A stretch of 16,266 nucleotides of DNA. Origin: CAZSRX01 sp964609675 [NCBI: uncultured Bacteroidota bacterium] (GTDB taxonomy: Bacteria > CLD3 > SB21). Shown one piece after another: positions 16,213 to 16,266 of the stretch. Position 1 is the stretch's first letter. The number at the start of each line of letters is the position of its first letter. The notes under the pieces are model-generated. The model had not been told where the DNA came from. It saw only the letters and a program-made list of their open reading frames with translations, and ran no database searches. Location of the stretch: the NCBI GenBank assembly GCA_964609675.1, contig CAZSRX010000051.1, positions 69 to 16,334 on the forward strand, written 5' to 3'. The position numbers and the translations under genes are program-made.

Positions 16213-16266
16213 GAATACCTAACTTTTACGCTGTTTTTATACACTACATTTTTAGGGTTTTGAGGA

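Overview
The window reads as chromosomal DNA of a free-living, Gram-negative-type bacterium. Several products carry signal peptides, two carry lipoprotein boxes, and one ends like an outer-membrane protein. The combination of a secreted Tricorn-type protease, a DUF3467 protein, a CsgG-like protein, a lipoprotein with an 'LDPKNPDA' tether after the acylated Cys, and a REP-associated tyrosine transposase is what I would expect from the broad Fibrobacterota/Chlorobiota/Bacteroidota neighbourhood or related uncultured phyla. That placement is inference; there is no rRNA or other phylogenetic marker here. Base composition is balanced over the housekeeping genes and becomes clearly AT-rich at about 13.57-14.03 kb and 15.0-15.57 kb, on either side of the transposase.

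Layout. At 27-2555 (-) lies glycogen phosphorylase, divergent from IMP dehydrogenase guaB (2742-4208, +), which ends in a strong terminator. At 4320-6745 (+) a tight three-gene cluster follows: a DAHP synthase of the Thermotoga/Bacillus type, a Nudix ADP-sugar pyrophosphatase, and an unrecognised 269-residue protein. It converges on a large secreted Tricorn-like protease (6823-10098, -), with a hairpin between them. From 13565 down to 10260 (-) there is a run of five genes: a membrane-anchored SRPBCC-like protein, a DUF3467 protein, a CsgG-like exported protein, a lipoprotein that looks like an Omp28/thioredoxin-fold relative without its CXXC, and a lipoprotein with two Ig/PKD-like domains. 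The run ends in a hairpin terminator. At 14032-14622 (-) is a RAYT transposase with hairpins on both sides, a tandem repeat in its leader, and an uncertain upstream frame that overlaps its start by ATGA. At 15572-16159 (+) is an exported YceI-family protein with a strong terminator.

Working together: glgP, guaB and the DAHP synthase are ordinary central metabolism (glycogen breakdown, GMP synthesis, shikimate entry). The part most likely to hold something undescribed is the five-gene envelope run, above all the CsgG-like/Omp28-like/Ig-like trio, whose genes are spaced like a translationally linked unit. The second is the RAYT and its non-coding surroundings. No tRNA, rRNA, CRISPR array, complete insertion sequence or prophage gene was seen.
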